From: Voacanga thouarsii
Taxonomy: Eukaryota > Streptophyta > Magnoliopsida > Gentianales > Apocynaceae
Direction: 5' to 3'
NCBI GenBank assembly: GCA_026120185.1
Contig: JANUWF010001617.1
Location: forward strand, 620,001 to 684,000
Length of the DNA stretch: 64,000 bases
The notes under the pieces are model-generated. The model saw only the letters and a program-made list of their open reading frames with translations. It ran no database searches and had not been told where the DNA came from. Both the position numbers and the translations under genes were made by a program. This document shows, piece by piece, positions 12,056-22,539 of the stretch; the first letter of the stretch is position 1, and each line of letters begins with the position of its first letter.

Positions 12056-14331
12056 TCAGCTAGTCCCACAATGATATCCTCGACGGTTCCTCGGGGGTTG
12101 AACTCTTCTTGGAAGTTGTTCTTGAGGTTGTGGTTCAGATAATTCATCATCGTGTTCTTCTGTAGCGTATGAGGGACCTACATCCTCTTCAAATTGCATA
12201 TGCCGTCTACGAAACCACTCATTTGATGGACCAACATCATACTCGCCGACAGAAGAATGGCGCCTAGTATCGAAAACTACGTGTTGTGGAGTAATAAAAT
12301 CGTCAATCGCTATAGGATCACTTACAACATAATCACATTCATTTGCCAACACAGGTGAGTAGTGATCCTGTTGAGGAATTTCATCTGCTGCAACATGCCA
12401 ACGTATTCGCTTACCGCCCATTCGAATTGGTATTTTTCGAGAGACTTGTTGTGGAATCTGTGGTATTGGGTCAGAAGAATACAATCGTCTAGAAGACTCG
12501 TACGGCATGCGATTCAGACGTTCTATTTCGCCACCAGCAGTCAATGTACACCGAATAATATCTGATATTCCTCCGTAACCTTGCTGAGAATATGATGTAT
12601 CATCAGTTTGGGACGCTTTGTTGCTTATTTGCAAGATCCGATGTAACGTGTCAGCCTGCATATGCATTTTTAGAAACATCATTAAAAATATATAAATAAA
12701 TTATAATTTATATATGCATACATGCACTAGAAAAAATTTACTTACATATACTTCAAGTGTTGAACTAGTAGATTGATAACCCATAAGATTCGATTGTTGT
12801 ATTGTTAGATTGCCAGTCAATCACCATGTACGAGTCTAATACCAAGCAGCATAATCAGATGAAACCACTACTTGCCCAAAAGTGAGCTATCCTATCATAA
12901 TGTATGCATGTTGGTTTATCCAGTTAGTACGGTGCAACACATCAACCTCATCCCATCCAGTATCAGTAGTACGCAGGTCACGCCGGTGCAAATTCGACCC
13001 AGTGTCAACAACGTCAGGAATTAATTGCACCATTCCAAATTGTCTCCTGACTCTATCGGGTCAATGCAACTCTATTGTCTCCCAATACAACAGTGATGTA
13101 ACAGACGCCCAAATTTGTCGTCCATGCGCGCAATTTGGAGGGAGATATGCCAACGTGTGCTCATTGTATGGTTGCCAAATAAACTGTATAAATTAACTCG
13201 AATTTAGTATCAAACAAAAATTAATGACAATTTATAAAATTTACATGACTGTACATTCAAAAATATAATACTTACATGATTGTATCGCATTTGATCCAAC
13301 TGATCTCTGTACGCAATCAGGACATGGGTTGGCGTGCGAGAAAGTTCTAATGGACTCTGTCATACTGCTCCTCTGGGTACATGTTGTGTAACATCCTCAA
13401 TTAGACGTACTCTATCCGGTCTGATAGTAAGAATGCGCTCCCATGTCCATAACTATTACAAAAGTAATAATAATTTTATAATTAGATCTTATAATTATTT
13501 TTACAATGAAATACTAATAAGTTTAAAATTAGATTTCGTAATTAATTTTATTACGTACTTGAAGCAATAGTAGGGGACCACTAATTTGATGCGCAGTGTA
13601 TGAAATAGCATTGCACATACAACGATACAAATGTGCCAATGCTGCACTTCCCCAACTAAGGGTCCTTGACAAGTCTAAGTCACGGATATATCTTAGGAAG
13701 CGCAAATGAATACGACTCCCAGATTTGTCCGAGAAAAGGAATCCGCCAAGAAGTTGCATGATGCAACACCATGTGTGCTGTGCAATTATATCTGCAGTTG
13801 CGTCTGGTGGGAATGATTGAGTTAGTACTCACTCGATTGCGCTTAATCTCAATTGAGACCAATCTAGGTCCGTGTCAGTTAGTCAAAAATCGAGTAGCGC
13901 ATCGCACAAGGCATACAGCTCATCTTGTAAACAGTTGAACTCACGATCAATGATCGAATCACCGTCGATGCGTAAACCGAATAGAACCTCCACATCTTGA
14001 AGTGTAATAGTCGCCTCACCAACTGGTAGGTGGAAGGTGTGTGTCTCTTGGCGCCATCTCTCCACCAATACCGTAATAAGTAGATGATCAATTTTTATAT
14101 ACAGTAGACGGATAATTCCACCGAACCCAGCTACATCCATAAGTTGTACTACACAGGGATCAAATGGTCTAACATCCCAAAATGTACTGTCATGACGCCT
14201 TACATACAGTACTTGTTCTTCTAATTGCCCTGCTCAAATATAAGTGGACCGATGTCTACGCTGCAGTGTTAACACATCCGGGATAATAGGCCCAGGATCG
14301 ACTCCCTCAGCCATAGGTTCGGTCATATTTT
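12056..14331 (-). pseudogene. Plant mobile domain (PMD/MAIN-like) protein pseudogene
   Basis: Resembles the family often labelled 'serine/threonine-protein phosphatase 7 long form homolog'. It carries the PMD (aminotransferase-like plant mobile domain), without phosphatase motifs. From ATG at 14331 the frame runs TEPMAEGVDPGP, LLITVLVERWRQETHTFHLP and VGEATITLQDVEVLFGLRID, the family hallmark. It continues with GGFLFSDKSGSR to a donor after PLLLLQ (near 13556). Further exons follow at about 13265-13450 (WTWERIL) and about 12750-13187 (FIWQPYNEHTLAYLPPNC, then PDRVRRQFGMVQLIPD). The last open exon is 12056-12682 (Arg/Pro/Gln-rich tail ending CGTS). The frame is kept through most of this, but several in-frame TGA/TAG codons interrupt it, the first where the family has Trp (STYIW). 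In plants PMD proteins act in silencing and meristem upkeep (MAIN, MAIL1); this copy is a transposon passenger. Confidence 0.85.
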
Positions 14332-14580
14332 TCTGAAACAGCGACATGTTTAGAGGAGTAGTAAGTTTATCTTTCAATAAAAGAAAGTACAATATCAGAT
14401 AAAACCATACAATAAGCAAAGGAAATATAGACGATAAAAACTATATGTACTAATTACTTTAAGACAATACTAAGATATAATAATTTTCAATCATACACCA
14501 ATAATTAAAGTTGATACACCAACAATTATACATGATACAATAATTTCTAATTATACAATCTACCCTAGAAAACCTCCACA

Positions 14581-15001
14581 TCATGAACCATGAAGTGCAC
14601 TGTTAGGGCAATTTCTCCCATTATGCCCAGTACGATGACAATTTCTACACCGAGGAGGCGAGTCAGGGTTACGCTCATCCATCTCATTTCTGATATGACC
14701 GTAACGACGGTTCTTGAATCGATGAACATTTGGAGCCAACATAAATGGAGGATTGCGCCAGTAATCCTCGTGTGGAATGGGCCTGAACTGTCCTGAATAA
14801 TTCATCTAGTGACATGTTGTGGTGTTTAAGGGTGACACGATATCCCCTGCATTCAATCCTATTTGTTGACAAGCTGCAAATGCGCGCGAATAAGGTATTC
14901 CGTATATTTGCCATTTGCAGCAGCTGCAGGTCCTTGAACCAAGATCAATCTGATATGAATTATTTCCCTTCCCATGCTCACGAAATGGTGATAAAACACT
15001 A
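14581..15001 (-). pseudogene. MULE transposase C-terminal remnant (SWIM and CCHC zinc motifs)
   Basis: One frame with a single TAG reads a SWIM-like segment (CSCCKWQIYGIPYSRAFAAC), then NYSGQFRPIPHEDYW, then RNEMDERNP and a zinc knuckle CRNCHRTGHNGRNC. This is the usual end of MuDR-family transposases. In the SWIM motif the second Cys/His pair is replaced (Tyr and Arg where C and H are expected), so zinc binding should be lost. The DDE catalytic region is not present upstream; 15001-15870 is AT-rich with nothing recognisable. Confidence 0.82.
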
Positions 15002-15869
15002 AAAATGCCCCGATCTTGATACTAATTAATTAAAATATCAATTAAAAATATAAAGTATAATTAATTAAAATATTAACCAAAATAATTTAAAATAACTAAT
15101 TAAAAATATACCGTATTAATTAAATTAAAATATTGTAAAGTATAATTAAATAATTAGTTTGCATAATAAACTAATTCTGTAAAGAAAGGCGAGCACAAAA
15201 AATCAAAGATATAGAACACAAAAAATCTATCCACAACAATAACTTTCACCAAAATTTTATTTACTATTCATATTATATTATTTCACATAATTAATCACAA
15301 GATAACAGAATACAAAACAAAACAACATCTAATAAAAATTTTAATTCCACATAAATACAAGAAATAGATTTATATATTATTTAACATACTCTCAAATACA
15401 CATGGTCTATAATTTAACAATAAATTATAATATCATATTCAATTAAATTACAAATAAATATAGAATTGAAATAATTTATTGTTTAAAAAAAAACCTGGTA
15501 TATGTGAAGAATACTGTCAGTGAATATACGAATAATAATCCTGGTAGTAGCTCTCTTTACTTGAAACAGATTCTACAGCAATACTTTACTTCAAAAATAT
15601 GCTTCTTCCGTAACAAACAAACTAATTTTTTTTACCAAATAAATTAAGAAAAAAATAGAAGAGGAGAATATCAGTGGAATGAAGAGAGGGCGAGGAGATT
15701 TGCAAATAAAATCTGTTGTGCAGCAAAGGAGGAAGAACGCAGAAATTGGAGGAAGAGGAAGAACGAATGCATTGCTTGAACTTCATTTCGAGTGTATTTA
15801 TAGGCCGCAAGCAAAGAAGTCTCATGATTCAGGTCAAAGAATCTCTGACTAAAAGCAGAGATTCTGTGC

Positions 15870-16265
15870 AAAGAAGATCGCGACTGGCAGACGTGCGGTC
15901 TCTCAACGCGCGACAGCTGGTTGCGTGGAGTGAAACCACGCGACTGCGGTATATCTGCGCGTGACAGCTGCCACGCAATAGGCCAACCGCGAGACTGCCG
16001 GTTGCACAGTGAGTAGATCATGCGACTGGCAATCGCGTGGTGCGTTGTTTTTTGACCGGTCTCCCAGCTTTTTGACCAGTCAGCTGACGTGGGCAGTTTT
16101 TTGGTCCGTCGGGCAGGGGTGAGTTAGTTCGCGATTATCAATCGCAATGTAGCGGCACACATCGCACCTACCTATCGCAAGGAACCCTGCGCACACGGAT
16201 ACCCACTCCACCCGTCCCCCTCGCGGTGCGTCTTTGGAATTTTAACCCAATTTGATCAAAAGCTC
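15870..16265. repeat. Right terminal and subterminal repeat of the MULE
   Basis: Holds four or five degenerate copies of the CGCGACTGGCARTCGCG motif (15879-15897, about 15939-15955, about 15988-16005, 16021-16037, about 16128-16145). The terminal repeat is inverted with respect to 11131. Confidence 0.7.
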
Positions 16266-16274
16266 CTTATTCTA

Positions 16275-16819
16275 CTTCTCATGGTTGTACATACTCTTCT
16301 AGTAACATCTAAGACTTTACAAACATTCCTCACTGAGACTAGAACTTGTCCTACACTATCAACAAATGGAAGTATGCTCCAAAAATGCAGCGAAGGAATA
16401 CCAATTTCAAAAGGTTTGCATTAAATGTAAAACAAAAACTTATCCAATCATGCATCTTTAATCGCCCTATGCAATGATAAATTACAGATACTTGTAAGCT
16501 GAACTATTGTATGGTAAATCACTTTTGAAGCAGCAGAACCATCAAGAAAATATTTGACAATTCAATCTCTATTCTCTCTTACCAACTAATCAATCGATAA
16601 AACTACCCCTAATATCTTTCAAACCATTTAAACCATCTTCAGAATAACAATGCCTCCAAGGCCACACAGCTATTACATATTATTCCCAATTGCATATTAC
16701 ATTACATATTTGAAGTATCAATCTAGCACAAAATTAAGCTTCAGCATAAAACAGTATAATCAGTCAGGCATTTACAAAAGCAACCAACTAAATGCACTGC
16801 TAAATGTAAGTTTCACTAA
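16275..16819. other. Intron sequence of NTR copy B, right of the MULE
   Basis: The part next to the exon (16745-16819) aligns with 100-173 of copy A. The rest has no counterpart in the window because copy A is cut by the window edge. Confidence 0.6.
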
Positions 16820-17665
16820 CCAGATCCAGCAGCCGTAATGGCCTGCCTATACTTCTTATCTTGAACATCACCAGCTGCAAAAACTCCCTTGATACTGGTG
16901 TGTGTAGTCTCGGGTCTCGTCACAACATACCCATCATCATCCAACTCCAACTGTCCGTCTAAAAACTTAGTGGCTGGCTCGTGCCCTATGGCTAAAAACA
17001 ACCCCGAAACCTCCAAGCCCGAGACCTCCCCAGTTACCACAATTTTCAATTTCAATCCCCCTAACCGCTTCTCTCCGTAAGCCTCCTCCACTATGAAATT
17101 CCGTAGCACCTCAATCTTTGGATTTGCGAAAGCCCTGCTCTGCATTATTTTTGAAGCCCTAAATTCATTCCTCCTGTGAATAATGTAAACTTTAGACCTA
17201 TATTTTGTAAGAAATGTGGCTTCCTCCCTTGCAGAGTCCCCACCACCGATAACTGCCAGGGGCTTGTCTTTAAAGATCGGGGCTGCACCGTCACATAACG
17301 CGCAGGCAGAGATGCATGCCATGGTTCCAAAATTCATGTTCATGGGAGCCAGGAAATTCAAGGCATTTAGTGACAATGCCTGTGGCTACTATAACAGAAT
17401 CTGCAAGAATGGTCTTGTAATAGGTAAAGATTTTAAATGGAGTTTTCGAAAAATCAACTTTATTTACCGTTTTGGTGAATATCTCAGTGCCGAAACTAAC
17501 AGATTGTTCCCGGAACAGCCCCATAAGATCACTGCCGGGGAAGCCCTTAGGGAAACCGGGAAAGTTTTCTACAACGGACGTGGTGGTAAGTTGTCCACCT
17601 GGGGCAATACCAAGATCCATAGCCCCTTCAAAGAGAATAGACTTGAGCTCGGCTCTTGCAGCATA
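16820..17665 (-). pseudogene. Main exon piece of NTR copy B
   Basis: Covers sequence equivalent to residues [11 protein letters not shown] through the second FAD motif and ends AAGSG at a GT donor, exactly where copy A ends. Two frames must be joined because of the GCAT duplication at 17312-17319. Outside these lesions the protein-level match to copy A is close, so the gene was lost late. Confidence 0.92.
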
Positions 17666-17689
17666 CACTACAGGAAAAATCGAGTTTTG

Positions 17690-18300
17690 CGACGGCCAAT
17701 GGAAACCGTTGCTATTTGCGAAGGTTTTGCGACGAATATTTTTTGTCAAACTTCGCCAAAATAAGCAAATTTGCGACTGTTTTGCGACGAAAAACATTGA
17801 ACCGTAGCAAAATCCTCGCAAATTGCGATGGTCTTTTTTGGCCATCGCAATTTGTGAGAGTTTTGCGAGGGGAATAATAACCGCATAGTCTTGACCCTCG
17901 CAAAATCGTCGCAAATTGCGACGATTTTGCTAGGGTCATTTTGGGCCCTCGCAAATGCAAAACCCTCGCAAGGGTTTTGCGAGGGTCGAATTTGGCCCTC
18001 GCAAAACCGTTGCAAGACTTTGGCCCTCGCAAAATCATCGCAAATTGCGACGGTTTTGCGAGGGGAGAATTAACCCCATGTCATGGCCCTCGCAAAACCC
18101 TCGCAAATTGCGACGGTTTTGCGAGGGGAGAATTAACCCCAAGTGATGGCCCTAGGCCCTCGCAAAACCCTTGCAATTTGCGACGATTTTGGGATGGTCT
18201 TTTTGGACCCTTGCAAAGCAAATAATTTTTTGCCCGATTACAGCGTCGAAATTTGCAACGAAATTTTCTAACCCTCGCTAAATCGTCGCAAATTGCGAGG
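17690..18300. repeat. Left subterminal repeats of the CACTA element
   Basis: Many direct and inverted copies of a 15-17-base word built on CTCGCAAA and TTTGCGAG. Such arrays bind the TNPA-type protein in characterised CACTA elements (family knowledge). Chance open frames here are repeat translations. Confidence 0.85.
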
Positions 18301-18550
18301 ATTTTACGATTATTTTTTATTTTTCTATTATTATATTTATTTTAAATTATTAATTCCTTGTAACTCAGTCCTGAAACACTATATAAATAAATGCCAAAAC
18401 TATGTTCATAATCTAAAAAAATATTATAAAAAATTAAAAATAAGCTCGAATAAATATAATTAAAATACATAATAAGTATCTAAAAAAGTAAAATAATTCA
18501 CATAAATAAATAATAGTGTATAAAGAGTATAAAAATAAATATAACAAAGT

Positions 18551-18810
18551 CTATGTAACTAATAAAGGAGCAGCTGTAGAAGGGGGTGGAGGAGGGGAAC
18601 GAGAGCCCCTACGTAGGCCCGGGTGCTCATCAGTTGGATCAAATCTATCGTCAGCATTTGGATCTTCATCATCAGCATTAGCAGCCGCTATGTGCGCTTC
18701 TATCTCCTCTATGGATGGCATAGATGGTGCAGGAATACCCATCTTGTCCGACATAGCTGCCATCCAACCACCAAATGTAGACTGTTGTTGCCTCATGAAA
18801 TCACGTACAT
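18551..18810 (-). pseudogene. Last exon of a Ptta/En/Spm-type transposon protein
   Basis: After an AG acceptor (rc of 18811-18812) the open frame reads VRDFMRQQQSTFGGWMAAMS, then an acidic Ala/Asp-rich stretch and a Pro/Arg-rich tail to a stop at 18551. The pattern matches the C-terminus of plant CACTA accessory proteins (Ptta/En/Spm family). Upstream exons were not recognised, so the gene is probably incomplete. Assignment to the family is from composition and context, not from catalytic residues. Confidence 0.55.
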
Positions 18811-19398
18811 CTTGTATGTGATGAAATTTAAAATAAAAAATATTAAAAGATTTTGAAATGTAAAACAAATAATAATAAGGATTGAAATTCTGTAATAAAA
18901 AAAAATTAAAATTTGACATGAGATAATAATGATGTAATAGATTTAAGGAATCTCTCACCATTAACTATATAAATTGCGAGGGGGTCACATAAGAAAAATT
19001 ACAGCAATTACAGCCATTTTTATAAGTAAATTCATTTTTCAACATTCAACACAAAATTCTACTTTTACTCTAAAATAGGGGTTAAAATCATTTACTTAAT
19101 TAACTAAGAAAACCATTTTATTTTAAAACATAAACCTCCAGTTTAAAACCTACATATGTTAGGTGATGCCACTCATGTCAAAAGTACACATAAGCAAAAA
19201 GGATAAAGTCTAACCTCTGTTAGGATTGTGAGGAATGAACTCAGCATACAATCACCATCAAACCAATATCTGAGAATAGGAGAATGGACAAGTTATATAC
19301 AAGTTAAACTGGTCTCACGTATTTCTTTGAAATAGACAAAATGAAGTTATCTAATGCATGCAAATTGCACTGACATAAATTTTTCGCAGTCTAATTAA

Positions 19399-19588
19399 TC
19401 AAAGAGTAGTAGCAGCAGTCAATCTGAACAATATAAATTTTCAACAGTCTTTGAGATATTTGTCTTTAAAGTTAATCTGAACAATTCATATAGTTCAAAT
19501 GTGGAAGAAGCTGACTTGGAGTTTGCTTTTAGGTCTTTATTGATTAGCCTTGGTGTATCAGAACCCCTAACTAAGGTTCTTCCCAAGG
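19399..19588 (+). other. Open exon-like segment with a perfect donor site
   Basis: An open frame reads VEEADLEFAFRSLLISLGVS and then PLTKVLPKG, ending at a consensus AAGG|GTAAGT donor. It is on the opposite strand to the exons at 19918-21281, so it would be a second captured piece or a chance frame. Not recognised. Confidence 0.25.
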
Positions 19589-19917
19589 GTAAGTGTTCTA
19601 TTTTGCAGTTTCTGATATAGTATTTTGCAAATGAATGAAGGTAAGCACGGAAAAGATGAAAACAAACTTTCAAATGCCTAATATAAGACTCGATAAAGCT
19701 TTTGCATGGTTTTGGATGAAATTAATAGTAGAACCGCTCTTAGTACTTTGTGCATTCTCCTTTAAACTCTACCAAAAGATATATTTGTAGTTATAGTCAT
19801 TCTTCTCAGTATTTTTGCATGCTCATGTGTAAATTTCAGCCACCAAAAATTAGCCTAAAATAGTAACACAAAAGATGAAGAAGGAGGAGGCAAAGAAAGA
19901 GAGAAAATGCTCATTAC

Positions 19918-19978
19918 CTTTGTCCTTAAGCATACTTAGATAGAAGATATATTGTACTTTAAAATCCTTGTTTCCAGC
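19918..19978 (-). pseudogene. Further exon-like segment captured in the CACTA element
   Basis: A 61-nt segment between TTCCTATAG and GTAATG on the minus strand encodes AGNKDFKVQYIFYLSMLKDK plus one base. Its phase does not directly follow the exon at 20228-20289, so an intermediate exon is missing or unseen. Function unknown. Confidence 0.4.
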
Positions 19979-20227
19979 CTATAGGAAAAACAAACTAACC
20001 ATGAAGCATCAAACAATTCCAATTACACCAACAACTGCCAAAACTATGCATCTTCAAATAATTCAACTCAACAAAAAGCCATAAATACATATAAAAATGA
20101 TCTTTGTCTTGCACTGCATTGAACAATAAGTTAGCTAATAAGAAGAAAACTAATAGCTTCTTTTTTCCTTTATCCATCCATATACAAGGGAGAAAAATAT
20201 CCTTTGAGAAATTATACAAAATATCAC

Positions 20228-21281
20228 CTTGTGAGAAACAAAACTCATATGGATGCCAACAAGCCTCCGACAAAATCTCAAGTAATAGTCTAGAAGAAAA
20301 GAAGAGAGCCAGAACAATATTCAACAACCCTTACCAACCTATACTCAACATAAACTGCATATGAGCCAGTCTAGAACCAAAACTCAGTATGGTAAGAAGA
20401 ACAGCAAACACAGTTAACCTGGAGGGATGGACACGGCGATGGCAGAGGGTAATCAACTTATTTGGAGTATCAAGATGCCAAAAAAAAAAAAAAAATCGGC
20501 ATAGTTTCCCCTGTATACTGGACGTTTCTAGGCACAAAGCCACCACAAAATCAACAACATTTGAAAAAAAAAAAAACATTAACTGTCACAACAATAAAAG
20601 GGTAATCACCCATTACCCATAGGGAATGATCACCCATCACTCACGAGGAATGATAACCCATCACTCACGGGGATCCATTCTTATAAGTTAAAAAAAGAGA
20701 AAAAAAGATGATAACAAAAATGCAAAAAATACAACAAAACAGAACAAATTTAGTGGCTCCAGCATCAACAAGCAGCAACCACATGTTCAAACATGCAGAA
20801 TTTGTTTCACTTGTAATCATGTTATACAATGAGTAAAAGAAAAGAAAAGAATGAGAAATGTACCACAAAGCTATCATTAGTGAATAGGTCATTAGCCAAA
20901 ACAAAAGTCTTTGAGAAGGTCATTGAGAAGTACATCTTTTAGGTTTATATTCTAATCATATTATCTCGGCTCCATAATGCATCCAAACAAAATTGCAACA
21001 CAAATGATTCACTTTTTGAATCCTTTTGCATCCAGCGTTTTCCCTTTTCTCATCAGTTCAAAGCCTTCCTTCAAGGAAAACCATTAAACAAATTTAGATA
21101 AAATGAAAAAATAATGACAACAGTTCAGATTTGTAATATGATGATAAAGATTTTAGTTCATAGCATCAGAAGATTTTAGATAGAAGAATGCTTAAAGCTA
21201 AGTATACTTGAAAATTTGCAAACATCCTACCACGTAGAAGGTGCCAGTATCCACGAGACAAGCAAAAATGTTATGTTTATG
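20228..21281 (-). pseudogene. Three host-like exons captured in the CACTA element
   Basis: On the minus strand three short open exons are bounded by canonical splice sites and keep phase. Exon a, 21231-21281, 51 nt, follows a pyrimidine-rich TGTGCAG acceptor and ends at GTAGGA; it encodes HKHNIFACLVDTGTFYV. Exon b, 21013-21068, 56 nt, encodes EGFELMRKGKTLDAKGFK and ends in phase 2 at GTGAAT. Exon c, 20228-20289, 62 nt, follows TTCTTTTCTTCTAG, takes up that phase, encodes LLLEILSEACWHPYEFCFSQ and ends in phase 1 at GTGATA. The amino-acid make-up looks like a genuine globular protein and not repeat translation. I do not recognise the parent gene. Capture of host gene pieces with introns by CACTA elements is a known process; this example is inferred from the sequence alone. 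Confidence 0.5.
20601..20672. repeat. Short tandem repeat of ~25 bp
   Basis: About 2.5 degenerate copies of GGAATGATNACCCATCACTC, each followed by ACG. Lies in an intron-like part of the CACTA element. Confidence 0.55.
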
Positions 21282-21915
21282 CTGCACAAAATGAGGAAAT
21301 ATCTAATGGCTTCGAAGACAATTGGGATAGACAATGAAAACCAAAACTCTATTAGTAGACTAGCCTTGCAAATCACACCAAATGCTAAGTACACATTAAA
21401 ACTGAGCTACTTAAGAATTACAGCCTTCAATTTAGATATTCATCTACTTTTAGGTAATGGGAAGCCATGCAACCACAACCCTACCAACACCAAACCCCAC
21501 CCCACCCCACCACCTCCCAAACCAAACCCACAAGGAAAAAAATGAAAAATAATGGAGTACCCCAACTTGAGGGTAACATGTGAAGGCAGCATGGAACAAC
21601 AAATTGCAACTGTAAAGCTATCACTAGCATCATTATGTAGCAATTTTTCCTCTTCCTCACTTCTCTTTTCCCTTCTAACTTCTAGTTATGATCTTTAATC
21701 ATGACAGTCTAACAATGGATAATCATCATTATTGTCAAAATTGTTATTTCCCATTCCACATTATGCAAGTAAAAAATCACTCTTTACAAATTCTATTAAA
21801 AATCACTCTTTAATGTTTTTAGAATATAAACCTAAAAAAATACTGCAAATTCAATATTTGTACTCACCAAGAACAGCAGATGAACAAAATCAAAAGTCTT
21901 CCAACAAAACTTCGT

Positions 21916-22325
21916 CTTGGGGGTCGGCGGGAGCTATAGGGGGGCGGGCGAAGGGGCTGCAGGGGTGGGGGTTACGGGGAGACGACCTGGGAGGGAAGGG
22001 GAGGGTGTGGTTGCGGGGGAGACAGGTGAAGGGGGAGGTCGCGCGGGGGTCGCGAGGGGGCTGCGGGAGTCGGACGGGGGGGGAGGGCCGGAGGGAGCTA
22101 CGGGGGTGGGGGAAGGGGCTGTGGGGGTGGGGGGTTGCGGGCGAGAAGGGAGAAGGAGGGGGCGGCGGGAGCTACGGGGGTGGGGGAAGAGGCTGCGGGG
22201 GTGGGGGGTTGCGGGGGAGAGGGAGAAGGGGACGAGGATGGGGGCGGCGGAAGTCGGACGGGGGGGAGATCAAGGGGGGGACCGGCGGGAGCTATAGGAG
22301 TGGGGGAAGGGGTTGCGGGGGGTAA
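21916..22325. repeat. G-rich degenerate tandem repeat
   Basis: Four degenerate copies of a unit beginning GAGCTAYRGGGGGTGGGGGA (21931, 22095, 22169, 22289), with plus-strand runs of 4-9 G every few bases. Long open frames here (Gly/Arg-rich) are translations of the repeat. Strong potential for G-quadruplexes. Confidence 0.8.
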
Positions 22326-22330
22326 TGGGC

Positions 22331-22399
22331 AAGAAGAAGAAGAAGAAGAAGAAGAAGAAGAAGAAGAAGAAGAAGAAGAAGAAGAAGAAGAAGAAGAAG
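22331..22399. repeat. (GAA)n microsatellite
   Basis: About 23 uninterrupted AAG/GAA triplets directly after the G-rich block, giving nearly 500 bases of purine-only bias on one strand. Confidence 0.95.
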
Positions 22400-22539
22400 G
22401 GAAAAATAAAAAGGAGGGAGTGAAAATTTTTAAGAAATTTTAAATTTTTTTAAATTTTTAGTTATTTCGTCACAATTTGTGACGAAAAAATTAAATTTCG
22501 TTAATTTCTTATAAATTGATACGAATAATATTTATAAAT

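Larger units (their letters stand above)
11131..16265. mobile_element. Mutator-like element (MULE) carrying a PMD gene
   Basis: Ends are inverted: GGGGTTTTGACCAAAT on the left and, reverse-complemented, GAGCTTTTGATCAAAT on the right. Both are followed by a GC-rich subterminal zone with CGCGA and GGGACGG words. A 9-bp target duplication matches at 8 of 9 positions (CTTATTCCA 11122-11130, CTTATTCTA 16266-16274), the length typical of MULEs. The element is 5,135 bp and sits in the intron of NTR copy B. Inside, on the minus strand, are a MULE transposase tail (14581-15001) and a PMD pseudogene (12056-14331). The catalytic part of the transposase is missing, so it is non-autonomous. Confidence 0.88.

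Noticed and set aside
15622..16021. 116-codon minus-strand frame near the right MULE end
   Set aside because: It runs through the subterminal hairpin repeats (repeated QSR words) and has no family features.
17472..18225. Several overlapping open frames rich in 'RKTLANCDGFARG'-like words
   Set aside because: They are translations of the CACTA subterminal repeats; parallel frames on both strands give similar peptides.
20665..20904. 79-codon minus-strand frame as another captured exon
   Set aside because: Mostly hydrophobic low-complexity translation of T-rich intron sequence, and its phase does not fit the neighbouring exon-like segments.
21732..22443. Long Gly/Arg/Glu-rich open frames in two plus-strand frames
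   Set aside because: They are translations of the G-rich tandem repeat and the GAA tract, with no domain and no codon-like pattern.
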